Shown in pieces: positions 1-5,359 of a stretch of 5,359 nt of DNA. Origin of the DNA: Burkholderiales bacterium (lineage in GTDB: Bacteria; Pseudomonadota; Gammaproteobacteria; Burkholderiales; Usitatibacteraceae); NCBI GenBank assembly GCA_014378085.1, contig JACMOJ010000406.1:1-5359 (forward strand). Reading direction: 5' to 3'. The position numbers and the translations under genes are program-made. How positions within the stretch are numbered: position 1 is the first letter of the stretch; each line of letters begins with the position of its first letter. The notes beneath the pieces are model-generated. The model saw nothing but the letters and a program-made list of their open reading frames with translations, searched no databases and was not told where the DNA came from.

Positions 1-1
1 A

Positions 2-247
2 CTTAATCTCGGTACGGGGCGCGGCGTCAGCGTGCTGCAGATGGTGAAGGCGATCGAGCGCGCGAGCGGAGCGAGCATCCCGCTACGTATTGTTCCGCGG
101 CGCGCTGGCGACGTCGGATCTTGCTACGCTAACGTTGAACGTGCTGAAGCAATACTCGGCTGGAAAGCTACCCGCTCCATCGACGAAATGTGTGCGGACG
201 CCTGGCGTTGGGCCACACGTGGTGCCTATGCGCCGGACTTGCGCTAG
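2..247 (+). CDS. galE: UDP-glucose 4-epimerase (GalE-type), C-terminal fragment
   Basis: This is the last 81 residues of an NAD-dependent nucleotide-sugar epimerase of the extended SDR family; roughly the first 250 residues lie outside the window. The reading frame starts at base 2 and opens with NLGTGRGVSV, matching the NLGTGxGxSV segment of GalE. It continues with the RRAGDVGSCYAN segment (GalE consensus RRPGDxAxxxAD, lining the UDP-sugar site) and the tail LGWKATRSIDEMCADAWRW, where W-K-A and D-M-C-x-D-A-W-x-W are typical GalE endings. GalE interconverts UDP-glucose and UDP-galactose (or the N-acetyl forms) in the cytoplasm, supplying galacto-configured donors for glycan assembly. The stop at 245-247 lies at the usual end of the family, so the gene is not truncated at its 3' side. 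The missing N-terminus prevents separating GalE from UDP-GlcNAc epimerases such as Gne/WbpP. By hand count, GC is about 62%, the highest in the window. Confidence 0.88.
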   Translation, partial: LNLGTGRGVSVLQMVKAIERASGASIPLRIVPRRAGDVGSCYANVERAEAILGWKATRSIDEMCADAWRWATRGAYAPDLR

Positions 248-319
248 TGGTGTGTACGTTTGTTGACGTGAACCATAACCTGCAAGAAGCCGCTGGAATT
301 GGCTCAGTAGTGGTGATCA

Positions 320-337
320 TGCGGGGAAGTCCCCGTA
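320..337 (+). promoter_or_regulatory. GC-rich hairpin before the glycosyltransferase start
   Basis: CGGGG at 322-326 and CCCCG at 331-335 are perfect complements around the loop AAGT. A G-T wobble (321/336) and a T-A pair (320/337) lengthen the stem to 7 bp. No T-run follows, so it does not look like an intrinsic terminator. Its 3' arm touches the AGG at 337-339, the only Shine-Dalgarno-like triplet before the GTG start at 348, so in mRNA it could mask the ribosome-binding site. A regulatory role is inference; only the symmetry is seen. Confidence 0.4.
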
Positions 338-347
338 GGCGTCTAAC

Positions 348-1436
348 GTGGCATTGCATGCTGTGTTGAAACACGCCAAAGCAATGTTGAAACGCGCAAA
401 AGCAATTGTTGGCGTAGCCGTTTTTGATGTGCCTCGTTACCTTTTGGCAATGTTCTATGACCATGATCGGTACCTCGGCATCTGTAACCGCGCCGAATCG
501 CTAATCGCAGCACCAGACGGAAGCGGTTACCGTTGTGACTGGCGCTGGACGTCGGATCTTCATGCGCCAACGGTTATTCCTGCCCTTGGCCAATGGCTGA
601 TGCGTCGGTCGCTTCTCGACCATCCGATACAGCGCAGTCCGAAGCTCGCCACAACTTTCGAGGCCCCGGAAATCAGCTTCATCATTGGTCACCGTGGCAC
701 CGCGAGGCTGCCGCTGCTCTTGGCAACGATTGAGAGCATTGCAACGCAGGTCGGCGCACGCGTCGAATGCATCGTTGTTGAGCAAGACGGTAACCCCACA
801 ATCCGCGATCAGATTCCTGGATGGGTTCGGTACATTCACACCCCCCCAAGTTATGACATGCCTTACTGCCGATCATGGGCGTTCAATGTGGGCGCCAATC
901 TGGCGCAGGGACGTGTATTAGTGTTGCACGACAACGACCTGTTAGTGCCAACGGACTACGCCGCAAAAATAGTACAACGCACAGCTGAGGAGTACGAAGT
1001 TGTCAACTTAAAACGTTTTATTTTTTACTTGTCAGAACATCAGACGCAGGACTATCTCCGTGGCCACATTGAGATATCGGACGTTGTTCCAGAAGCGATC
1101 ATGCAAAATGCCGAAGCTGGTGGGAGCATTGGGATCACACGAGATGCCTACGACCGCATAGGCGGCATGGACGAATCGTTTATTGGTTGGGGCGGGGAAG
1201 ACAACGAGTTCTGGGAGCGCGCACAGGCGTGCCGCGTTTGGCCCTACGCCTCCTTGCCGATCGTGCACTTGTGGCACGCTGCGCAGCCCCGTAAGCAAGA
1301 TTTAAACAACCCATCATTAGGTCGCTACCTAGCGCTGTCGATGCGGTCACCTGAATCGCGCATTGCGAATCTCAGATCGGTCGCCCAGGGAGACATCCGC
1401 GGGCCAGCGGGATCCTCCCGAAACGTAGCAAGTTGA
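348..1436 (+). CDS. GT-A glycosyltransferase (GT2-like with galactosyltransferase C-terminal motif)
   Basis: Predicted cytoplasmic glycosyltransferase of 362 residues that transfers a sugar from a nucleotide donor to a growing glycan. The GT-A core begins near residue 107 with EISFIIGHRG, like the SFIIPHRG opening of bacterial GT2 enzymes. A DxD-type metal/nucleotide motif D195-N196-D197 sits in VLHDNDLLVP. GGMDESFIGWGGEDNEF (272-288) is the glyco_transf_7C signature known from beta-1,4-galactosyltransferases, with E284/D285 as likely catalytic acids; HLWH (307-310) may supply a metal-binding histidine. Residues 1-105 form an N-terminal extension I do not recognise. GTG at 348 is chosen because AGG (337-339) lies 8 nt upstream and an in-frame stop at 336-338 bars anything longer; ATG at 384 has no better ribosome site but remains possible. 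The gene follows the epimerase after 100 bp, so a galactose-type donor is plausible but unproven. Donor, acceptor and linkage cannot be read from sequence. Confidence 0.9.
   Translation: MALHAVLKHAKAMLKRAKAIVGVAVFDVPRYLLAMFYDHDRYLGICNRAESLIAAPDGSGYRCDWRWTSDLHAPTVIPALGQWLMRRSLLDHPIQRSPKLATTFEAPEISFIIGHRGTARLPLLLATIESIATQVGARVECIVVEQDGNPTIRDQIPGWVRYIHTPPSYDMPYCRSWAFNVGANLAQGRVLVLHDNDLLVPTDYAAKIVQRTAEEYEVVNLKRFIFYLSEHQTQDYLRGHIEISDVVPEAIMQNAEAGGSIGITRDAYDRIGGMDESFIGWGGEDNEFWERAQACRVWPYASLPIVHLWHAAQPRKQDLNNPSLGRYLALSMRSPESRIANLRSVAQGDIRGPAGSSRNVAS
365..406 (+). repeat. 21-bp tandem duplication encoding a heptad repeat
   Basis: Two adjacent 21-bp units, 365-385 and 386-406, match at 19 of 21 positions (differences at unit positions 9 and 13). 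Read in the glycosyltransferase frame, they encode LKHAKAM followed by LKRAKAI, two seven-residue units that would form a basic amphipathic helix at residues 7-20. The 21-bp length keeps the frame, so gain or loss of a unit would not break the gene. The alternative ATG start at 384 lies at the junction of the two units. Confidence 0.85.
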
Positions 1437-1536
1437 TTTGTGCGGCGGGCGATGACAAGCATCCGGTCATGACGCCAATGTACCCACGGACTGGGCCGCG
1501 ACTTGGCGCCCAATCGGCCAATAGAAGCCAAATGAA

Positions 1537-3549
1537 ATGAGAACTGCAGCCGCGACCCATTCAGACATAGCGTCTAAAATTGAACTATGGGTGCACTTCT
1601 GTCTACTAATTCCGGCTTCGCTTACTACCTACTTTTTCGGTCGGGTCTGCCAGCTGCCCAATGCGGTGAACCTCGCTGCGGTCCTGCTCGTCGTTACGGC
1701 ACTATATTTCTTTTCCCGCGCGCCCGCGACTGCGGTCAGTCGTGTGAAACAAGGCGACAACGCTGTTGAGGCTGCGGGCGTCGTCGCTATTCTGCTCGCA
1801 GTCCTGATTCTGATCATCTCTGTCGCGCCCGCGGGGCGCTATGCATGGTTGCTTGGAGGCGGCGGGTATCCTGGCGCGTTTCTGAATGCGGACGAATCCT
1901 ACAACTTCATGATTGCGCAAGGGCTGGCGCAGGCCTTCCCGCCGCCTGATTTGACCTACTCGGGACGAGTGTCTGCCTATCACCTGGGTGGCCCGATGCT
2001 TGCAGAAATGCTAAACAGATTTGGTGGGGTCTCACTTCATCTGGCGTTCTACGGCGTCTGGCCCGTCGTAATGAAGGTCGCGGCAGCCTGTTCGATTTTT
2101 TGCATCCTTGGCAAACTGGCGCCTGTTCTGTCGACCACGAAGAAGCTGTTGGGTGTGCTCGCAACCAGTGGAGTTTTCACCGTCGATTTCTACAACATTG
2201 TCTGGAGCATCCGATCGCTGGCCAAGACCGGCGTTCTCAATGCAGAAACTGTTTTTGCCGGGATGCCGGTCGCCACTGGATACGTAGGCTTCATTGGTCA
2301 AGAGTTGCAATACGCGGCACCCTTGGCGATTGCGCTTTTTCTCGTGTTGGTAGCTAACCTTGAACGGGCAGGCAGCCTTCTTCTAGCAACTGGACTCGTT
2401 GGTATCTTCCTCGCAAAGTCGTCGGTCTTTGCGCCGATTGCGGCAGGCTGGGGGGCGTTCGCCACCTATCACCTGCTTCGTCATCGCGACTACAGGTACT
2501 TTGTGGCTGGCGTTATCGCGCTAGGGCTTTGCCTTATTGCGCGTCCGTACGTAATGGAAGCTGGCATGGCGTCTTTCGGGCTGGGGGGCGGCTACGGGCT
2601 TGATTGGCTAGCCGGTGTGGGCGCGCACCCCTCGGCGGCTCTCGGACTGCGCGGGACGGTTGCGGCCGCCGTGATTGGCATGGGCCTCTTGGTGGTCGGC
2701 AGTCATATTTTTGGGTGGGCGGGTGCTTTGCTTGTCAGGGATCGGTGCCAGCACCGTGCGTTGGAAGGCCCGCTTTTGCTCATTGGGCTCAGTGTATTTT
2801 TTGCTGCCCTGTTTTGCGCTTTTTTCGTCTTTCGGATAGACCCTGTGGCACAAGCTGGCTTTTATGCGATCCATGAACAAATTAAAAGTGCTCTCTGGCT
2901 TGGAGTGGACACCTATATTTACGAAATGGGCAAGTTTTCTGTCGGCGAAGCGAAGATCGTTGTTTTCTACGGACTCGGGCTAATCGGCATCTCCGGAGTC
3001 CTTTGGGTAGATCAGGTCGCCGAGTCTGAGGGGCGTAGGGCGGCGGCTTGGGTTGTGCTCTGGTGCGCAATTGCCTCAGGTTGCTGGCAGTCGTATGAAG
3101 GTGCATTCGGCCCCTTGCCCAATCGAATGAAAGTGATAACGGCAGGCAAGGCGCAAGCTTTGGCCTCGATCCCTGTTGCTGGATCAGTCATCCTCACAAA
3201 TGAGTGTGCGTATGACCGAAAGGTCGAGTTGCACATGCCGCTTATGAACGCTGCGATGGCCGCTGTTTATGGGCATCAATTTTGGGCTTGCCAGTTTATG
3301 TTCGGCAACAATTTTGCAGTTCCTGACGCACCTGAACGCCTGCGACGCATTCAGTGGTTCTGGGCTGCCGAAATTGGCGACGATCATCTTCGCTTTCTGC
3401 GTAGTGCGGGAATAACGCACCTCCTGTTGGATCGTGGAGCATCGTTGGGGTCAAACCCATCTACACGGTTCGACAAAACGCCATGGCTAGACACAGAGAT
3501 TAAAAACAGTGAATACATCGTTTATAAAATCAATCGCGCGCTACCCTAG
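1537..3549 (+). CDS. Polytopic membrane protein, GT-C glycosyltransferase-like
   Basis: A 670-residue inner-membrane protein not assigned to a named family. Hydrophobic stretches suggest about 12-13 membrane segments (roughly 17-35, 44-60, 79-96, 168-192, 255-275, 278-313, 320-335, 373-393, 411-432, 474-491, 501-515), then a hydrophilic C-terminal domain (about 516-670). The loop after the third segment carries D119-E120, then FPPPD (134-138) and YHLGGPML (148-155). This resembles the acidic pair and the FPPxDPW...YxxxGH pattern of GT-C enzymes and DUF2298/YYY-type membrane proteins, which use lipid-phosphate sugars on the outer membrane face. Basic residues between segments 2 and 3 put that loop outside. 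The C-terminal HLRFLRSAGITHLLLDRG and EYIVYKI resemble the soluble tails of such proteins. ATG 1537 is the first start after the in-frame stop at 1522; AGAAG at 1523-1527 is a modest ribosome site. The role could be a lipid-linked sugar transferase, or a Wzy-like polymerase; the GT-C call is inference. Confidence 0.8.
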   Translation: MRTAAATHSDIASKIELWVHFCLLIPASLTTYFFGRVCQLPNAVNLAAVLLVVTALYFFSRAPATAVSRVKQGDNAVEAAGVVAILLAVLILIISVAPAGRYAWLLGGGGYPGAFLNADESYNFMIAQGLAQAFPPPDLTYSGRVSAYHLGGPMLAEMLNRFGGVSLHLAFYGVWPVVMKVAAACSIFCILGKLAPVLSTTKKLLGVLATSGVFTVDFYNIVWSIRSLAKTGVLNAETVFAGMPVATGYVGFIGQELQYAAPLAIALFLVLVANLERAGSLLLATGLVGIFLAKSSVFAPIAAGWGAFATYHLLRHRDYRYFVAGVIALGLCLIARPYVMEAGMASFGLGGGYGLDWLAGVGAHPSAALGLRGTVAAAVIGMGLLVVGSHIFGWAGALLVRDRCQHRALEGPLLLIGLSVFFAALFCAFFVFRIDPVAQAGFYAIHEQIKSALWLGVDTYIYEMGKFSVGEAKIVVFYGLGLIGISGVLWVDQVAESEGRRAAAWVVLWCAIASGCWQSYEGAFGPLPNRMKVITAGKAQALASIPVAGSVILTNECAYDRKVELHMPLMNAAMAAVYGHQFWACQFMFGNNFAVPDAPERLRRIQWFWAAEIGDDHLRFLRSAGITHLLLDRGASLGSNPSTRFDKTPWLDTEIKNSEYIVYKINRALP

Positions 3550-3566
3550 GCTGGGCGCGTTTGTTT
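3537..3566 (+). terminator. Possible weak intrinsic terminator over the membrane-protein stop codon
   Basis: CGCGC at 3537-3541 pairs with GCGCG at 3555-3559. After a two-base bulge (TA), CC at 3544-3545 can pair with GG at 3553-3554. The downstream stretch from 3560 is T-rich but interrupted (TTTGTTTG). The stem includes the last codons and the stop at 3547-3549. Bulged stem and imperfect T-tract make this weak; partial readthrough into the acyltransferase is plausible. Confidence 0.3.
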
Positions 3567-3573
3567 GTGTCGC

Positions 3574-3598
3574 GATTGATCGGCGCTCGCGATCAGTT
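3574..3598 (+). repeat. Inverted repeat in the gap before the acyltransferase
   Basis: TGATCG (3577-3582) and CGATCA (3590-3595) are exact inverted complements around a 7-nt loop. Three further pairs outward (two G-T wobbles and one A-T) extend the stem to 9 bp, 3574-3582 with 3590-3598. Only a short TTT falls at its 3' edge. It may be a second arm of a terminator region with the hairpin at 3537-3559, or an operator-like palindrome. The rest of the 162-bp gap (3599-3711) shows no convincing promoter. Confidence 0.3.
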
Positions 3599-3711
3599 TG
3601 AGGGTTGATAACGCTGCGAAGCACTCATGGGCTTCACGACGCACCTTCGCGCCTCCTTTACTAGGTCAGCTAAGCCCCGAGTGGCCCACAAACTAAAGAT
3701 GGAAACCTCGC

Positions 3712-4794
3712 ATGAAGCGCGCAATAATCACGGCAGCCAGCACTCACCGCATTGTATTTCTCGACTATTTGAGAATTTTTGCCTTCGTCACCGTTTTGAT
3801 CGGCCACACGTTCTATCTATCTTTAGTCAACTTGGCCCAGGATCCCACAGCGCATTCGACGGCTCGCTTAATCGCAAACCTCTGCCTACCTTTTGTGTAT
3901 GGGGGCGGCGCTGGAGTCGTTGTATTTTTTCTTGTTTCGGGCTACATCATTACCCAAGTACTACAAACTGAACAGACCGTCGAATTTTTGGTAAAGCGAG
4001 CCTTCAGGATCTATCCCCTCTACATGCTTGCAGTGATCGTTCAGTACGCGCTTCTTGCCATAGCTGGTCAGGCCCCTAATCTCCAGATATTGCTGCCGCA
4101 GTTGCTCCTCGTGGGCGACTTCTTTGGTACACCGTACACATTAAATGGTGTCGAGTGGACGCTACGTCTGGAGATTGTTTTTTACGTGTTTATGTCCTTA
4201 GCACGGTCACTAAATTTGACCACCGGCGCCTCTAAAGTTCTGCCGTATCTCTTGGTGGCGACGACTATTGCGTGCGGAATCCTTGCGCCAATTCCATCTG
4301 CCGACATATGGTCGAAAGGATATGTCACTATCTATGGCCCGTTTCTTCTTTTGGGATCAATGTTTTACCTTTTCGAAAGAAGGAAAATAGGTGCAGTGTT
4401 TTTGTCTTTGTTTACAGTTTTAATTTTCTTGCAGTACTTTAAGTTAATAGCCGCTTATCAAAAGATGTGGCTTGATGCCCATTTTGCGGCGCTTGCGCTC
4501 CTGATTTTTTTCGTGTGTTGGGCTGCTAGAAGCCGCATATCCGCCGCGCCCCAATGGGTGCTGCTTTTGTCTAATATGACGTACGCCGTCTACCTGTTTC
4601 ACAATTGGTTCTTTGATTACACCAAAAAATTGTTTGCTCATTTCAGCGTGGCGATTGTCCATCCTGATGTTCAAGCGTTGGCTGTGTTGCTTATGGTGTG
4701 CTTCTTTTTGGCGAAGTACGTTGAGAAACCTGCAATTTTTCTCGGACGTGTTTTACTTGTAAGATTGAGAATTTCACAGGGCTTTAGGCGATGA
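3712..4794 (+). CDS. Acyltransferase 3 family membrane protein (OafA-like)
   Basis: A 360-residue integral membrane acyltransferase, the usual length of the family core (about 340-380). Family marks are seen in order: FLDYLRIFAFVTVLIGH (16-32), with H32 in the first membrane segment as the predicted catalytic histidine; GVVVFFLVSGY (68-78); KRAFRIYPLY (95-104), the RxxxRxxP-type motif; NGVEWTLRLEIVFY (145-158), matching the W-x-L-x-x-E family motif; LSNMTYAVYLFHNW (286-299); and YVEKP (346-350) near the end. About ten membrane segments are expected. The family moves acyl groups, commonly acetyl from acetyl-CoA, onto extracytoplasmic glycans such as O-antigen. There is no fused SGNH domain. 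ATG 3712 is preceded by GGAAA at 3701-3705. The stop overlaps the next start as ATGA, so the two genes are probably translationally coupled. GC is about 47% by hand count, far below the epimerase, suggesting a separate origin. The acyl group and sugar acceptor are unknown. Confidence 0.93.
   Translation: MKRAIITAASTHRIVFLDYLRIFAFVTVLIGHTFYLSLVNLAQDPTAHSTARLIANLCLPFVYGGGAGVVVFFLVSGYIITQVLQTEQTVEFLVKRAFRIYPLYMLAVIVQYALLAIAGQAPNLQILLPQLLLVGDFFGTPYTLNGVEWTLRLEIVFYVFMSLARSLNLTTGASKVLPYLLVATTIACGILAPIPSADIWSKGYVTIYGPFLLLGSMFYLFERRKIGAVFLSLFTVLIFLQYFKLIAAYQKMWLDAHFAALALLIFFVCWAARSRISAAPQWVLLLSNMTYAVYLFHNWFFDYTKKLFAHFSVAIVHPDVQALAVLLMVCFFLAKYVEKPAIFLGRVLLVRLRISQGFRR
4777..4794 (+). promoter_or_regulatory. 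ATGA stop-start overlap with ribosome site
   Basis: The acyltransferase stop TGA (4792-4794) overlaps the aminotransferase ATG (4791-4793). AGGG at 4778-4781 lies 9 nt upstream of that ATG and is the best-placed Shine-Dalgarno candidate; a second AGG at 4786-4788 is too close. The arrangement points to translational coupling and fixes the aminotransferase start. Confidence 0.75.
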
Positions 4795-5359
4795 AATCCC
4801 GCGTAGCTTTTTTTTCTGCCCAGTTGGTGAATCAGTCGATCAATTCGCATGCCGCAATAGCGCGAGTGCTAGATCGCTACTGGTATGTGATGGGTGACGA
4901 GGTTAGAAATTTTGAGACCGCTTTCGCTGCGTATTGTGGTGTTTCCCACTGCATTGGCGTGGCCAACGGCACTGACGCGCTTGAGCTTGCTCTCCGAGCT
5001 GTCGGTGTCGCGCGCGGCGACAGCGTAGTTCTCGCTGCCAACGCTGGCTACTATGGCAGCGCCGCGGTACGTTTGATTGGTGCAACGCCAATTTACGTTG
5101 ATGTGGACTCGCTGAGCTTGACCCTTTGTCCTAGATCTCTGGCTATGGCGTTGGTGGGCCGCGAGACAAAACCTCGAGCGATTATTGCTACACATTTGTA
5201 CGGCCAGTTGAGTGAAATTGAGTCCATTGCTATGTTGGCCCGCGCTCATGGCGTAAGTTTGATTGAAGACTGCGCCCAGTCTCACGGAGCATCGCGCAAC
5301 GCCAAGCGCGCCGGTAGCTTTGGCGACATCGGCTGCTTTAGTTTTTATCCCACCAAAAA
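4791..5359 (+). CDS. DegT/DnrJ/EryC1/StrS family sugar aminotransferase, 5' part
   Basis: The first 189 residues of a PLP-dependent aminotransferase (usual length about 365-400) that runs off the window end. It converts a keto nucleotide-sugar to an amino sugar in the cytoplasm, normally with glutamate as amino donor. Seen in order: WYVMGDEVRNFETAFAAYCG (31-50), the family opening; GVANGTDALELALRAVGV (56-73), with G60-T61-D62 in the phosphate-binding turn; GATPIYVDVD (97-106); HLYGQ (135-139); IEDCAQSHGA (158-167), with D160 and Q163 at the PLP ring; and GDIGCFSFYPTK (178-189). K189 is the expected Schiff-base lysine and the last complete codon here. The sequence resembles enzymes acting on 3-keto or 4-keto dTDP/UDP-6-deoxyhexoses, but NAGYYGSAA (84-92) differs from the commoner T-F-x-A-T segment, so the substrate is open. 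The start overlaps the acyltransferase stop; eight Ts (4808-4815) lie at codons 6-9. No stop codon occurs in the visible frame. Confidence 0.93.
   Translation, partial: MKSRVAFFSAQLVNQSINSHAAIARVLDRYWYVMGDEVRNFETAFAAYCGVSHCIGVANGTDALELALRAVGVARGDSVVLAANAGYYGSAAVRLIGATPIYVDVDSLSLTLCPRSLAMALVGRETKPRAIIATHLYGQLSEIESIAMLARAHGVSLIEDCAQSHGASRNAKRAGSFGDIGCFSFYPTK

Noticed and set aside
263..291. Promoter-like TTGACG at 263-268 before the glycosyltransferase
   Set aside because: No acceptable -10 element lies 16-18 bp downstream (the sequence there is GAAGCC-like), so a sigma70 promoter is not supported.
168..464. A 98-residue minus-strand open frame spanning the epimerase end and the gap
   Set aside because: It crosses two + strand genes, is rich in His/Cys/Arg as shadow frames are, and has no ribosome site or domain pattern.
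1503..1521. Small inverted repeat TTGGC / GCCAA before the membrane-protein gene
   Set aside because: Five pairs with a nine-base loop and a competing fold (TTGG/CCAA); too weak to call.
248..1536. The two gaps 248-347 and 1437-1536 are each exactly 100 bp
   Set aside because: Their sequences show no similarity beyond a short AGAAGCC match, so equal length looks like coincidence.
3605..3633. TTGATA at 3605-3610 as a -35 element for the acyltransferase
   Set aside because: No TATAAT-like hexamer is found at the correct spacing; the sequence there is GC-rich.
3627..3971. A 114-residue + strand open frame overlapping the acyltransferase start
   Set aside because: It lies in another frame over the strongly supported acyltransferase, and its product has no recognisable family pattern.
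4869..5285. A 138-residue minus-strand open frame
   Set aside because: It lies antisense to the aminotransferase, whose + strand frame carries all the family motifs; the antisense product looks like low-complexity shadow coding.

Overview
The window is an internal slice of a surface-polysaccharide (probably LPS O-antigen or capsule/exopolysaccharide) biosynthesis locus. It holds five genes, all on the + strand: the 3' end of a GalE-type nucleotide-sugar epimerase, a GT-A glycosyltransferase with a galactosyltransferase-type C-terminal motif, a large polytopic membrane protein resembling GT-C enzymes, an acyltransferase-3 (OafA-like) membrane protein, and the 5' end of a DegT/DnrJ/EryC1/StrS sugar aminotransferase. 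I see no tRNA, rRNA, CRISPR array, insertion sequence or phage gene.

The organism is most likely a proteobacterium with a fairly GC-rich genome (beta- or gammaproteobacterial, for example Burkholderiales- or Xanthomonas-like). This rests on protein style and on the GC of the epimerase end (about 62% by hand count over positions 1-240). GC falls to about 47% across the acyltransferase gene, the usual mosaic pattern of O-antigen loci assembled by transfer. The taxonomic call is an inference and is not firm.

Layout: 2-247 epimerase C-terminus; 248-347 a 100-bp gap with a GC-rich hairpin just before the next ribosome-binding site; 348-1436 glycosyltransferase, opening with a 21-bp tandem duplication; 1437-1536 a gap that stays open in a second frame ending in an ATGA overlap with the next start; 1537-3549 membrane protein; 3550-3711 the longest gap (162 bp), with two hairpins near its start; 3712-4794 acyltransferase; 4791 onward the aminotransferase, overlapping the acyltransferase by ATGA and running off the end with its catalytic lysine as the last complete codon.

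Working together, the epimerase and aminotransferase would make nucleotide-activated sugars (a galacto-configured sugar and a 3- or 4-amino-deoxy sugar). The glycosyltransferase would add one on the cytoplasmic side. The GT-C-like protein could add or polymerise sugars from a lipid carrier on the outer face, and the acyltransferase would O- or N-acylate the glycan. Least explained are the 670-residue membrane protein and the heptad-repeat N-terminus of the glycosyltransferase. I found no clear evidence of a wholly new type of system.
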